DNA of 64,000 nucleotides from Capillimicrobium parvum (GTDB taxonomy: Bacteria > Actinomycetota > Thermoleophilia > Solirubrobacterales > Solirubrobacteraceae): assembly GCF_021172045.1 (NCBI RefSeq), contig NZ_CP087164.1, positions 124,001-188,000 of the forward strand. Reading direction: 5' to 3'. This document shows, in pieces, positions 49,820 through 57,102 of the stretch. The translations under genes were made by a program, and so were the position numbers. The notes under the pieces are model-generated. The model was not told the origin of the DNA and ran no database searches. It saw only the letters and a program-made list of their open reading frames with translations. Position 1 is the stretch's first letter, and every line of letters starts with the position of its first letter.

Positions 49820-50142
49820 TGCTCTTCATGGCCGAGATGGAGGTCCGCCTCCCCGCCGACATGCCGGCCGGCGAGGCCGACGAGATCAAGGCGCGCGAGA
49901 AGGCCTACTCGCAGGAGTTGCAGCGCGACGGACGCTGGCGCCACATCTGGCGGGTGGCCGGGCGCTACGCGAACGTGAGCATCTTCGACGTCGGCTCGGT
50001 CGACGAGCTGCACGACCTCCTCAGCGGCCTGCCGCTGTTTCCCTACATGGACATCCGCGTGACGGCCCTGGCCGGCCATCCGTCCGCGATCGCAGAAGGA
50101 CCGAACGCCCCGGAGAACCGGGAGAAGGAGAGAGGGTCATGA
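49819..50142 (+). CDS. catC: Muconolactone delta-isomerase
   Basis: 107 residues, the usual length. MLFMAEMEVRLPADMPAGEADEIKAREKAYSQELQRDGRWRHIWRVAGRYANVSIFDVGSVDELHDLLSGLPLFPYMDIRVTALAGHPS is characteristic, with the E-K-A and R/W residues of the active site. It isomerises muconolactone to 3-oxoadipate enol-lactone. Start shares one base with the catB stop and its stop overlaps the catA start (ATGA). Confidence 0.97.
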   Translation: MLFMAEMEVRLPADMPAGEADEIKAREKAYSQELQRDGRWRHIWRVAGRYANVSIFDVGSVDELHDLLSGLPLFPYMDIRVTALAGHPSAIAEGPNAPENREKERGS

Positions 50143-50912
50143 GCACCAACCGCACCGACCTCATCGTCGGCGACATCCTCAAGCGCATCCATGAGGCGAT
50201 CGTCGAGCACGACGTCACCTATCCCGAGTTCCAGGCCGCGAAGCAGTGGTTGATCGACGTCGGCGAGGCCGGCGAGTGGCCGCTGTTCCTCGACGTCTTC
50301 GTCGAGTTCGCCGTCGAGCAGAACGCCAACCGGGCGCGCGAGGGCTCGCAGGGCACGATCCTCGGGCCGTACCACCTGCCCGGCGCACCCGTGCTGGAGG
50401 CGCCGTACGAGCTGCCGCGCCGCGAGGACGAGGTCGGCGACCCGCTCCTCATCACCGGCGAGGTCGTCGACACGCACGGCCAGCCGATCGCCGGCGCCGA
50501 GCTCGACGTCTGGCAGGCCGACGCCGCCGGCTTCTACTCCGGCTTCGAGCCGTCGCTGCCCGAGGGCATCCTGCGCGGCAAGGTCATCACGGGCGAGGAC
50601 GGCCGCTACGAGGTCCGCACGGTGCTGCCGGGTCCGTACACGATCCCGCTGGGCGGCCCCTGCGGCGCGCTCTGCGCGTCGGCCGGCTGGAGCCCGTGGC
50701 GCCCGGCGCACGTGCACCTCATCGTCAGCGCCGAGGGCTACGAGCCGCTGATCACCCAGATCTTCTTCGACTCGACCGAGTACCTCGACAACGACGTCGC
50801 GGGCGCGGTCAAGGACGATCTGGTCGTCAAGCCCGAGCGGCAGGACGACGGCAGCTTCACGTTCGACTACGAGTTCAAGCTGGAGCCGGCGAAGGTCCCG
50901 GCGAACGCCTGA
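50139..50912 (+). CDS. catA: Catechol 1,2-dioxygenase
   Basis: 257-residue intradiol dioxygenase splitting catechol to cis,cis-muconate. ILGPYHLPGAP provides the first Fe(III) tyrosine, VLPGPYTIP the second, and PAHVHLIVSAEG the two histidines. The N-terminal 60 residues (LIVGDILKRIHEAIVEHDVTYPEF) form the helical dimer linker. It is a little shorter than common CatA proteins (about 280-310). GGAGAAGGAGAGAG lies upstream. Last of catB-catC-catA, closed by a strong hairpin. No ring-supplying or later beta-ketoadipate genes are in the window. Confidence 0.95.
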   Translation: MSTNRTDLIVGDILKRIHEAIVEHDVTYPEFQAAKQWLIDVGEAGEWPLFLDVFVEFAVEQNANRAREGSQGTILGPYHLPGAPVLEAPYELPRREDEVGDPLLITGEVVDTHGQPIAGAELDVWQADAAGFYSGFEPSLPEGILRGKVITGEDGRYEVRTVLPGPYTIPLGGPCGALCASAGWSPWRPAHVHLIVSAEGYEPLITQIFFDSTEYLDNDVAGAVKDDLVVKPERQDDGSFTFDYEFKLEPAKVPANA

Positions 50913-50927
50913 CCGAGGTTCCCTCGA

Positions 50928-50965
50928 GGTCGGTTGCCGGCTTCGTCCAGGGCCGGCAACCGACC
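50928..50965 (+). terminator. Perfect 14-bp hairpin after catA
   Basis: GGTCGGTTGCCGGC (50928-50941), a 10-base loop and its exact complement (50952-50965) lie 15 bases after the catA stop. No T tract follows, but the stem is too long to be chance; a terminator or 3'-end stabiliser is likely. Confidence 0.75.
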
Positions 50966-51039
50966 CGCACCGGCCGAGCTCGGCTCCGCGGTGCTCATCT
51001 GGCAAGCTTGCGCGGCATGGCAGCGAAGTGGGGTGCAGA

Positions 51040-52683
51040 ATGAATCGGGTCGTCGATGCCGTCGTGATCGGCTCCGGCCACAACGGGCTGGTCGCCGCGG
51101 CGTACCTGGCGCGCGCGGGCTGGAGCGTCGAGGTGCTCGAGCGCGCCGAGCGCGCCGGCGGCGCCGTGACGACCGAGGAGCTCACGCTCCCCGGGTTCCG
51201 CCACGACACGTTCTCCTCGTGGCATCCGCTGTTCATGGGCTCGGCCGCCTACGCCGAGCTCGGCCCGGAGCTCGAGCAGCGCGGGCTGCGCTACGTCAAC
51301 ACCGACGTGCCGACCGGCGTCGCGTACGGCGACGGGCACGCGGTCGTCGCCGCGCGCGACCCCCAGCGCACGGTCGAGGGCTTCAACGCCGCCGACGCCG
51401 CGGCCTTCCTCGCCGAGCTCGGCCGCTTCGGCGCCATCGCCGACGTCATCGGCGAGCTGCTGTCCAGCGAGCTGCACGCGCCGCGCACCGCGGGCCGCCT
51501 GCTGGCGCTCGGGCGCCGCCTCGGCGCGCGCGGGTCGCTCGCCGCGGCCGCGTTCTCCGTGCAGAGCGCGCGCGGCTGGCTCGAGTCGACCTTCACCGGG
51601 CCCGAGCCGGGCCTGCTCTACGCGCCGTGGGTGCTGCACACCGGCCTCGAGCCGTCGGCGGCGGGCGGCGCACTGCAGCTCGTGGCCCTGGCCGGCGGCC
51701 TGCACGCCGGCGGCATGCCGGTCGTCGAGGGCGGCTCCGAGCGCTTCGTCACCGCGCTGGAGCGGCTCGTCGCCGACCATGGCGGCGCCGTGCGCACCGG
51801 CGTCGACGCCGAGGAGATCCGGGTCGCCGGCGGGCGCGCGACGGGCGTCGTCGCGGCCGGCGAGCTCGTCGAGGCCCGGCGCGCGGTGGTGGCGAGCGTG
51901 ACGCCGCCGCAGCTCTACGGGCGCCTGCTGGCCGGCCACCTGGCGGCGGCGGGCGCGGATGCCCCGGCCGCGCCGGCCGCCGAGGAGGCGCGCCGCTTCC
52001 GCTTCGGTCGCGGCGCGATGCAGGTCCACGTCGCGCTCTCCGAGCCGCTGCGCTGGCGCGACAGCCGGCTCGACACCGCGGCGGTCGTCCACGTCGCCGA
52101 CGGCCCCGCGGCGGTCGACCTCGCCTGCGCGCAGGCGGCCGCCGGCCAGCTGCCGGCCCGGCCGACGGTCGTCTGCGGCCAGCCCTGCACCGTCGATCCA
52201 TCGCGGGCGCCCGAGGGGCAGGCCATCCTGTGGATCCAGCTGCAGGAGGTCCCCTACGCGCCGGTCGCCGACGCCGCGGGCGAGCTCGACACCGCCGGAG
52301 GGTGGACGCCCGAGCTCGCCGGCGCCTACGCCGACCGCGTCCTCGCGCGGATCGCCGAGCACGCCCCGAACCTGCCGGGCGCCGTGCTCGGGCGGGCGAT
52401 CCTCACGCCGGTCGACATCGAGCGGCGCAACGTCAACCTGCAGGGCGGCGATCCGTACGCCGGCGCCGCGCACCTCGACCAGGCCCTGCCCTGGCGGCCG
52501 CTGCCCGGATACGGGTCGCACCGGACGCCCGTCGACGGGCTCTGGCAGATCGGGGCGAGCACGCATCCCGGCCCGGGGCTCAACGCCGCGTCGGGACGGA
52601 TGGTCGCGCGGCGCCTCATCGCCGGCGACGGCGGCCTGGGCGCCGCGGCGCGGCGCATCCGCGGGCGCGTGGGACGCTCCTAG
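51040..52683 (+). CDS. Phytoene-desaturase-like NAD(P)/FAD oxidoreductase
   Basis: 547 residues. DAVVIGSGHNGLVAAAYLARAGWSVEVLERAERAGGAVTTEELTLPGFRHD is the FAD domain of the CrtI/PDS/amine-oxidase group. GGMPVVEGGSERFVTALERLVADHGGAVRTGVDAEEIRVAGGRATGV is the second conserved region, and WQIGASTHPGPGLNAASGRMVARRL closes the FAD site. No carotenoid gene is near, so the substrate may be another hydrophobic molecule. GTGGGG precedes ATG 51040. Its TAG stop overlaps the convergent TAG at CTAG 52680-52683. Confidence 0.88.
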   Translation: MNRVVDAVVIGSGHNGLVAAAYLARAGWSVEVLERAERAGGAVTTEELTLPGFRHDTFSSWHPLFMGSAAYAELGPELEQRGLRYVNTDVPTGVAYGDGHAVVAARDPQRTVEGFNAADAAAFLAELGRFGAIADVIGELLSSELHAPRTAGRLLALGRRLGARGSLAAAAFSVQSARGWLESTFTGPEPGLLYAPWVLHTGLEPSAAGGALQLVALAGGLHAGGMPVVEGGSERFVTALERLVADHGGAVRTGVDAEEIRVAGGRATGVVAAGELVEARRAVVASVTPPQLYGRLLAGHLAAAGADAPAAPAAEEARRFRFGRGAMQVHVALSEPLRWRDSRLDTAAVVHVADGPAAVDLACAQAAAGQLPARPTVVCGQPCTVDPSRAPEGQAILWIQLQEVPYAPVADAAGELDTAGGWTPELAGAYADRVLARIAEHAPNLPGAVLGRAILTPVDIERRNVNLQGGDPYAGAAHLDQALPWRPLPGYGSHRTPVDGLWQIGASTHPGPGLNAASGRMVARRLIAGDGGLGAAARRIRGRVGRS

Positions 52684-53600
52684 CCCGAGCCGCGCTCGGG
52701 CAGGTCGGCCCCGGCCGCCTGCGCCTGCACCGCGGCGAGGATCGAGAAGTCCGAGCCGCCGTGGCCGGCATCGCGCAGCTCGGTGAACAGGCGCTCGGCC
52801 AGCGCGCCCGCGGCCAGCGGGACCCCCTCGGCCTCGGCCAGCCGGCGCACGAGGCCCATGTCCTTGACCATCAGGTCGACCGCGAAGTGCGTCGCGCCGC
52901 GGTCGGCGAGCACGGTTCGCGGGATCCACTCGCTGAGGATCCAGCTGCCGCCGCTGCCGCCGGAGACGGCCTCGATGACGCGGTCGACGTCGACGCCGGA
53001 CTTCGCCGCGAGAGCCAGCCCCTCCGCGATCCCGATGGCGATCACCGAGCCCATCAGGTTGTTGACGAGCTTGGCGACCTCGCCGTCGCCCACGCCGCCG
53101 ACGTGCACGACGTGCGCGCCGAGCGACTCGAGCAGCGGGCGCAGGCGGTCGAACGCGGCCGGCGCTGCACCGACCATGATGGCGAGCGTCCCGGCCTCGG
53201 CCGCGACCGGTCCGCCGCTGATCGGCGTGTCGAGCACGTCCACGCCGAGCGGGGCGAGTCGCTGCGCCAGCGCCCGCGGCGTCGCCGGATCGACCGTGCT
53301 GGTGACGAGCACGGCGTGGCCCGCCCGCAGACCGGCCTCCAGGCCGTCGTCGCCGTCGAGGGCGCCGAGGATGTGCGGCGTGTCGGGGAGCGCGAGCAGG
53401 ATGACGTCGGCGCGCTGCGCGAGCTCGCGGGCGCTACCGGCGGTGCTCACCCCGGCCGGTGCCAGCTGCGCCACCCGGGCGGCGTCGAGGTCGTACGCCC
53501 ACACCTCATGGCCGCGGGCGGCCAGGCGGCGCGCGAGGCCGGCGCCGATCGAGCCGGCCCCGAGCACGCCACAGGCCGGACGAGACGTGGAATCGCTCAT
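52680..53600 (-). CDS. Beta-hydroxyacid dehydrogenase (3-hydroxyisobutyrate dehydrogenase family)
   Basis: 306 residues. ACGVLGAGSIGAGLARRLAARGHEVWAYDLD is the NAD domain, DTPISGGPVAAEAGTLAIMVGA the substrate loop, and GEVAKLVNNLMGSVIAIGIAEGLALA the catalytic Lys region. It oxidises or reduces a small hydroxyacid or tartronate semialdehyde. ATG 53600 is chosen; ATG 53609 would add three residues. Divergent from the LLM gene at 53732 across a promoter-operator region. Confidence 0.93.
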   Translation of the reverse strand: MSDSTSRPACGVLGAGSIGAGLARRLAARGHEVWAYDLDAARVAQLAPAGVSTAGSARELAQRADVILLALPDTPHILGALDGDDGLEAGLRAGHAVLVTSTVDPATPRALAQRLAPLGVDVLDTPISGGPVAAEAGTLAIMVGAAPAAFDRLRPLLESLGAHVVHVGGVGDGEVAKLVNNLMGSVIAIGIAEGLALAAKSGVDVDRVIEAVSGGSGGSWILSEWIPRTVLADRGATHFAVDLMVKDMGLVRRLAEAEGVPLAAGALAERLFTELRDAGHGGSDFSILAAVQAQAAGADLPERGSG

Positions 53601-53603
53601 GTT

Positions 53604-53632
53604 TTGCATGCAAGCACGGTGGTATGCAGAAT
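53604..53632 (+). promoter_or_regulatory. Promoter of the LLM operon
   Basis: TTGCAT (53604-53609), 17 bases, CAGAAT (53627-53632) predict a start near 53639, with an about 93-base leader to GTG 53732. The -35 lies in TGCATGCA, a palindrome next to the divergent dehydrogenase start. Confidence 0.45.
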
Positions 53633-53642
53633 AGGAGGCATC

Positions 53643-53657
53643 TTCGGACATGCCGAA
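53643..53657. promoter_or_regulatory. Operator-like palindrome TTCGG-N5-CCGAA
   Basis: TTCGGACATGCCGAA, just after the predicted start of the LLM operon. Its minus strand reads GTTCGGCATGTC, identical to 59868-59879 before the ABC operon. A repressor site is likely; none of the regulators in the window is adjacent. Confidence 0.55.
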
Positions 53658-53721
53658 CAACGCCGGCGGGCTCCCGGCGCCGGCGGCGAGGATGACGTCG
53701 CACCCGCATTCCGACCGTTGA
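53650..53721 (+). other. Possible 23-codon leader ORF
   Basis: AGGAGG (53633-53638) precedes ATG 53650 by 11 bases; the frame ends in TGA at 53719-53721, just ahead of the GAGGAG that serves GTG 53732. The predicted transcription start at about 53639 would leave AGGAGG outside the message, so it may be chance. Confidence 0.25.
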
Positions 53722-53731
53722 GGAGACGCTC

Positions 53732-54835
53732 GTGGACCAGTCTTTGCGCTTCGGCAGCTACGTGGAGTTCCAGTGCCCACCGGGCGGCGATCACGCCGAG
53801 CTGATCTGGGACGTCATCGCGATCGGCGAGCAGTCTGACCGGCTCGGGTTCGAGGTGTTCACGTGCCTCGAGCACGACTGGTTCGAGCAGTTCGCGATCA
53901 TGCCCGCGCCGCTGCCGCTGTTCACGACCCTGGCGCAGCGGACGCGCAACCTGACGTTCCGGGCGATGTGCCACACGCTGCCGCTGCACAACCCGTTCGT
54001 GCTGGCGGGCGAGCTGGCGACGGCCGACATCCTGCTCGACGGCCGCTTCGAGGTCGGCGTCGGTCGCGGCCACGCCTGGCTGCAGGAGCCGGCGAACATC
54101 GTGCTGGAGGAGAACGTCGAGCGCTACAAGGAGTGCCTGGACATCCTCGAGCTGGCGTGGACGAACGACCGCTTCGACTACGACGGCAAGTACTACACCG
54201 CCGACCAGCTGTCGGTCGTGCCCAAGCCGATCCAGAAGCCGCACCCGAAGATCTTCCAGGTCGGCACGAGCGCGAAGTGGTTCCAGCGCGCGGCCGAGAG
54301 GGAGTACGGCGTCGCGCTCGGCGGCCCAGCGCCGACGTCGGTCTTCCGCGAGCCCGCCAAGCTCTACCGCCAGCTCTGCGAGGAGCAGGGCACGAAGCCG
54401 TTCCTCAGCTGGATCAAGGCGATCTACCTCGACGAGGACGAGGATCGCGCGATGGAGGAGGCCCGCGAGTCGGTGCTGAACTTCATCAAGTTCAACGTCT
54501 CGCCGATCCACTCGCTGGCGCGCACCTCGCCGCAGGAGAAGCAGAAGCTGATCGACGCCGGCTACGCGTTCTACGCGGCCGACGACTTCCCCGATACCGA
54601 GAAGCTGTCCTTCGAGCAGCTCGTCGATCTGGGGATCGTGTTCGTCGGCACGCCGGAGAAGGTCGGCGACCAGCTGCTCGAGCTGTGGGACGAGTTCCGC
54701 TTCGAGGAGCTGTTGACGATCTCCCACTTCGGCGGCACGCAGCGCTGGCAGTCGATGAAGACCCAGTCGCTGTTCGCCCGCGACATCATGCCGCGCCTGC
54801 GCGAGGCCACCACGGCGGCGGGAGCGGCCGTCTGA
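53732..54835 (+). CDS. LLM-class flavin-dependent monooxygenase
   Basis: 367 residues of the bacterial luciferase family: FEVFTCLEHDWFEQFAIMPAPLPLFTTLAQRTRNLTFRAMCHTLPLHNPFVLAGELATADILLDGRFEVGVGRGHAWLQEPANIVLEENVERYKECLDIL contains the TIM-barrel flavin region. HDWFEQF and FQVGTSAKWFQRAA are also family features. It uses FMN or F420 and oxygen or a hydride on an unknown substrate. GAGGAG 8 bases upstream supports GTG 53732. It overlaps the next gene by one base, suggesting a working pair. Confidence 0.9.
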   Translation: MDQSLRFGSYVEFQCPPGGDHAELIWDVIAIGEQSDRLGFEVFTCLEHDWFEQFAIMPAPLPLFTTLAQRTRNLTFRAMCHTLPLHNPFVLAGELATADILLDGRFEVGVGRGHAWLQEPANIVLEENVERYKECLDILELAWTNDRFDYDGKYYTADQLSVVPKPIQKPHPKIFQVGTSAKWFQRAAEREYGVALGGPAPTSVFREPAKLYRQLCEEQGTKPFLSWIKAIYLDEDEDRAMEEARESVLNFIKFNVSPIHSLARTSPQEKQKLIDAGYAFYAADDFPDTEKLSFEQLVDLGIVFVGTPEKVGDQLLELWDEFRFEELLTISHFGGTQRWQSMKTQSLFARDIMPRLREATTAAGAAV

Positions 54836-55512
54836 TGAGCGCGCGCAGCGAGCGCCATCCGCTCACCGAGGCGGCGCCGGACCGGTTGCGCGCGGCGATC
54901 CGGGCGGGGGACACGGAGACGGCGCTCGCCGAGGTCGACAACGTCCTCGCCGAGGCCGTCCCGATCCACGACATGATGGGCGACCTCGCGTCCGCGCTGC
55001 TGACGTTCATCGCCGAGCGCCTCGGCGAGGACGCGGTCGAGGACGCCTGGCGCTACGCGGGGGAGACGTGCTGGAGGCCGTTCTTCGACGCGTTCAGGGC
55101 GTCCGGCGACGTCGAGGCCTTCGCCCGGACGTTCATCGCGTTCCTGCACTCCCACCGCTACGACTTCTCGGTGATCGAGGACGACGAGCGCTGGGTCATC
55201 GAGGTGCACCGCGGCACGAGCGGCGAGCGCATGCTCATCGAGGGCAAGGTGGCGGGCAGCAACGGCCACCCCGACGGCCACCGCCGGTACGGCGTCACGG
55301 AGAAGGCCCACCCGTGGACGTTCGGCTTCGAGGGCTTCCCGTACTACGACGTGCACTCGGCGGTGTGGATGCACCTGAACCCGCGCGAGTGGGGGTGGCC
55401 CGTGCTCGACTGCGAGTACGGCGTCAAGGACCACGGCGACGTGGCCGAGCAGCGCTTCATCGTCTACAAGGACCCGGAGAAGCGGGCCGCCGAGCTGGCC
55501 GCCGCGCAGTAG
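54835..55512 (+). CDS. Uncharacterised protein coupled to the LLM monooxygenase
   Basis: 225 residues, soluble, no signal. Helical first half (AAIRAGDTETALAEVDNVLAEAVPIHDMMGDLASALLTFIAERLG), then DDERWVIEVHRGTSGERMLIEGKVAG, YGVTEKAHPWTFGFEGFPYYDVHSAVWMHLNPREWGWPVLDCEYGVKDHGDVAEQRFIVYKDPEK. The HPWTFG, PYYDVH and IVYKDPE segments are rich in His, Trp and Tyr and look like a binding site. Its order resembles L-2-amino-thiazoline-4-carboxylate hydrolase-like proteins, but I cannot confirm it. One-base overlap with the LLM gene. Confidence 0.75.
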   Translation: MSARSERHPLTEAAPDRLRAAIRAGDTETALAEVDNVLAEAVPIHDMMGDLASALLTFIAERLGEDAVEDAWRYAGETCWRPFFDAFRASGDVEAFARTFIAFLHSHRYDFSVIEDDERWVIEVHRGTSGERMLIEGKVAGSNGHPDGHRRYGVTEKAHPWTFGFEGFPYYDVHSAVWMHLNPREWGWPVLDCEYGVKDHGDVAEQRFIVYKDPEKRAAELAAAQ

Positions 55513-55531
55513 GCCCCGCACCCCATCGGGT

Positions 55532-55566
55532 GTCGACTTCCTCAGCCTGAGGCTGAGGAACTCGAC
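55532..55566. terminator. Bidirectional hairpin between convergent genes
   Basis: GTCGACTTCCTCAGCC (55532-55547), loop TGA, GGCTGAGGAACTCGAC (55551-55566): 16 pairs with a single mismatch. It follows the stop at 55512 and covers the last codons of the convergent gene (stop 55542-55544). T-rich tails are weak but present on neither side in full. Confidence 0.8.
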
Positions 55567-56456
55567 GCTCGATCGCGCCGTCCGCGGCGGACCGCGTCAT
55601 ACGAGGACCAGTGCGCCACGAGCCGCTGGAACGACGCGGCCGCCACGGGCAGCGGCATCCACTCGGCGCCGGCGACCTCGAGCAGCGCGCGCATGTCCTT
55701 GTCGAGGACGTCGAGCGCGTTGCCGGGCTCGTAGTCCTCCCACAGGGAGCGCATCCAGTCCCAGTTGCGAACGACCCAGCCGCCGCCGGTCCCGTGCGCG
55801 ACGACGTCGAGCATCGTCTGCGCGTCGACGCCGTAGCGCTCGGCGATCTGCAGGCCCTCGACCGTGCCGGCCATCGCCGCGGCCATCATCGCCTGGTTGG
55901 CGAGCTTGACCGCCTGCCCGTGCCCGGCCTCGTCGCCGACGCGGGCGACGTGCTCGCCGACCAGGTTCAGGACCGGCTCGGCGCGGTCGAGCGCGCCCGC
56001 CGGGCCGGAGGCCATGATCGCCAGCGTCGCGGCCTCGGCGCCCTTGCGCCCGCCGCTGACCGGCGCATCGACGACGGTGGCGCCGCGCTCGGCCGCGCGG
56101 CGGGCGATCGAGCGCATCGCCCCCGGATCGACCGTCGACATGATCAGCAGGTCGATCGGCTCGCGCCCGGCAGCGAGGCATCCGTCCTCCCCGAAGACCG
56201 CCGACTCGACCTGCGCGAGCGTGCGCACCATGACGACGACCGTCCGGGTCGCCTCGGCGGTGACGGCGGCGGCGCTCGCCGCCCAGCCGATGCCGCGCTC
56301 CGCGGCGTCGCCCCGGCGGGCGGCGAGGGCGTCGTAGGCCACGACGCCGAAGCCGCCGGCGACCAGGTGCGCGGCCATCGGCAGGCCCATCTCGCCGAGC
56401 CCGACGAAGCCCACGCACTCGGCTTGCGAGCTCATCGGCTCTGAATTAGTCGGCAT
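55542..56456 (-). CDS. Beta-hydroxyacid dehydrogenase (second, 3-hydroxyisobutyrate family)
   Basis: 304 residues from ATG 56456 or 297 from 56435. GFVGLGEMGLPMAAHLVAGGFGVVAYDALA is the NAD site, VVDAPVSGGRKGAEAATLAIMASG the substrate loop and AVKLANQAMMAAAMAGTVEGLQIAERYG the catalytic Lys segment. The C-terminal tail of Ser repeats (SSSSASG) is formed by hairpin DNA. It differs clearly from the dehydrogenase at 52680, so the cluster holds two of these enzymes, perhaps acting on different intermediates. Divergent from the SRPBCC gene with overlapping -10 boxes. Confidence 0.92.
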   Translation of the reverse strand: MPTNSEPMSSQAECVGFVGLGEMGLPMAAHLVAGGFGVVAYDALAARRGDAAERGIGWAASAAAVTAEATRTVVVMVRTLAQVESAVFGEDGCLAAGREPIDLLIMSTVDPGAMRSIARRAAERGATVVDAPVSGGRKGAEAATLAIMASGPAGALDRAEPVLNLVGEHVARVGDEAGHGQAVKLANQAMMAAAMAGTVEGLQIAERYGVDAQTMLDVVAHGTGGGWVVRNWDWMRSLWEDYEPGNALDVLDKDMRALLEVAGAEWMPLPVAAASFQRLVAHWSSYDAVRRGRRDRASSSSASG

Positions 56457-56458
56457 AG
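56450..56458. promoter_or_regulatory. TCGGCATAG operator-like site
   Basis: Partial match to GTTCGGCATGTC (TCGGCAT shared), placed in the -35 region of the SRPBCC promoter and at the start of the divergent dehydrogenase gene. Confidence 0.35.
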
Positions 56459-56469
56459 CAGCGGGGTGG

Positions 56470-56479
56470 ACTATAGACT
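56470..56479. promoter_or_regulatory. Overlapping divergent -10 boxes
   Basis: ACTATAGACT: plus strand TAGACT (56474-56479) ends 6 bases before ATG 56486; minus strand TATAGT (56475-56470) points to the dehydrogenase ATG at 56456. Neither gene has a good ribosome-binding site. The two promoters would exclude each other. Confidence 0.5.
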
Positions 56480-56485
56480 ACGTCG

Positions 56486-57094
56486 ATGCCCGCAGACGAT
56501 CCCAACGCGCACATCGCCAGCATCGAGGTTGCGGCTTCGGCCGACGCGGCCTTCGCCTTCATGGCCGACGGCATGGCCCAGACGACATGGGCGCTCGGCA
56601 GCTGGGACCGCCGCGACGAGGGCGGCGGCATCGTCAGCGGGGTCTCGCTGTTCGACGGCCAGCGCCTCTACGTCCGCCTCGAGTCCGATCCGCGCCTGCG
56701 GCTCGTCGACTACTACGCCGGCGGATCGCCGGACGAGCTCGTCGGCCTGGTGCAGGCGCGCATCGTGCCGGGCGAGGACCTTGGCCGCGATCCCGGCTGC
56801 AGCGTCGTGACGCTCGTCGTGTGGCGCGGCGCGCGCCAGACGCCGGAGTCGTGGGCGCGGACCTACCACGCCTTCCGCACGGAGGTGCACCTGATCAAGG
56901 CGCGCATCGAGGGCCTGCTCCCGTGGCCGGTCGACGTGGCGCCGGGCGGCGTGGGCGGCGTGGTACCCGCTGCCGGCGCGGGATCGACCGGCGTGGGCGG
57001 CGTGGTACCCGCTGCCGGCACGGGATCGACCGGCGTGGGCGGCGTGGTACCCGCCGCCGGCACGGGTTCGACCGGCGTCGACGCGGCGAGCTGA
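56486..57094 (+). CDS. SRPBCC-domain protein with a repeat tail
   Basis: 202 residues. IEVAASADAAFAFMADGMAQTTWALG resembles the START/SRPBCC opening, and AQTTWALGSWDRR and WARTYHAFRTEVHLIKARIEGL the ends of such a hydrophobic ligand pocket (helix-grip). The last 50 residues are three GVGGVVPAAGTGST repeats of 14 residues. The enzyme-free pocket could bind or shuttle a hydrophobic substrate for the neighbouring oxidoreductases. It starts at ATG 56486 with a leaderless -10 box and is followed by the OYE gene after 8 bases. Confidence 0.75.
   Translation: MPADDPNAHIASIEVAASADAAFAFMADGMAQTTWALGSWDRRDEGGGIVSGVSLFDGQRLYVRLESDPRLRLVDYYAGGSPDELVGLVQARIVPGEDLGRDPGCSVVTLVVWRGARQTPESWARTYHAFRTEVHLIKARIEGLLPWPVDVAPGGVGGVVPAAGAGSTGVGGVVPAAGTGSTGVGGVVPAAGTGSTGVDAAS
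56948..57078 (+). repeat. 42-bp in-frame repeat in the SRPBCC gene
   Basis: Units begin at 56948, 56990, 57032 and a five-base fourth begins at 57074, each GGCGTGGGCGGCGTGGTACCC. They encode GVGGVVPAAGTGST. Because 42 is a multiple of 3, copy number can change without losing the frame. Confidence 0.95.
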
Positions 57095-57102
57095 GCCGCG
57101 CC

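Noticed and set aside
51040-52683. Carotenoid pathway gene
   Set aside because: CrtI-like motifs are shared by many unrelated oxidases and no CrtB, CrtE or other carotenoid gene is in the window.
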